From the NCBI GenBank assembly GCA_050329575.1, contig JBHJOP010000086.1, forward strand, positions 1 to 12,429: a DNA stretch of 12,429 nt, written 5' to 3'. The translations under genes and the position numbers were made by a program. This DNA comes from JAUXFS01 sp050329575 (GTDB lineage: Bacteria > Pseudomonadota > Alphaproteobacteria > Rhodospirillales > Defluviicoccaceae). Positions 12,429 through 12,429 of this stretch are shown here, piece by piece; position 1 is the stretch's first letter, and every line of letters begins with the position of its first letter. The notes beneath the pieces were generated by a model, which saw only the letters and a program-made list of their open reading frames with translations, did no database searches and was not told where the DNA came from.

Positions 12429-12429
12429 G

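Overview
The window is very GC-rich by eye, with G or C at most third codon positions, GTG starts alongside ATG, and tightly packed genes. It encodes enzymes of ADP-heptose (lipopolysaccharide inner core) synthesis, so the host should be a Gram-negative bacterium. The style of the genes (fused HldE, SNase-like protein with an 'RLAGVEAPK' core, degenerate GGDEF/EAL proteins, NTGA start/stop overlaps) suggests a high-GC alphaproteobacterium, possibly of the Rhodospirillales. That placement is inference; there is no marker gene such as rRNA here.

Layout, left to right. (1) Positions 1-649 hold no gene I can support, but contain two short arrays of a 10-bp repeat (TTTTGACGAY) and a stem-loop. (2) A tRNA-Arg(CCT) gene (minus) lies 20 nt downstream of a proline iminopeptidase gene (minus). 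(3) Divergent from the latter is a secreted staphylococcal-nuclease-like protein (plus). (4) A minus-strand block of four genes follows, in transcription order: two tandem paralogues with degenerate GGDEF- and EAL-like domains, an ABC ATPase, and an ABC-2 permease. The two paralogues are joined by a GTGA overlap and the two ABC genes by an ATGA overlap, so this is very likely one operon. (5) Divergent from it is a PP2A/ApaH-type metallophosphatase (plus). (6) A gap of about 380 nt with short repeats precedes gmhA and hldE (overlapping by ATGA) and a small membrane protein of the isoprenylcysteine-methyltransferase/NnrU type. (7) An MFS transporter (plus) ends 3 nt from the C-terminal end of a minus-strand gene that runs off the right edge.

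How the genes work together. GmhA isomerises sedoheptulose-7-phosphate to D-glycero-D-manno-heptose-7-phosphate. HldE then phosphorylates C1 and adenylylates the product, supplying ADP-heptose; the intervening GmhB phosphatase and the HldD epimerase are not in the window. The most unusual part is the four-gene minus-strand block: two proteins that keep the outline of c-di-GMP-signalling domains but have lost most metal-binding and catalytic residues, apparently co-expressed with an ABC-2 exporter whose ATPase also lacks the usual Q-loop glutamine. A role as a non-enzymatic regulatory or scaffold pair for the exporter is a hypothesis, not something the sequence proves.
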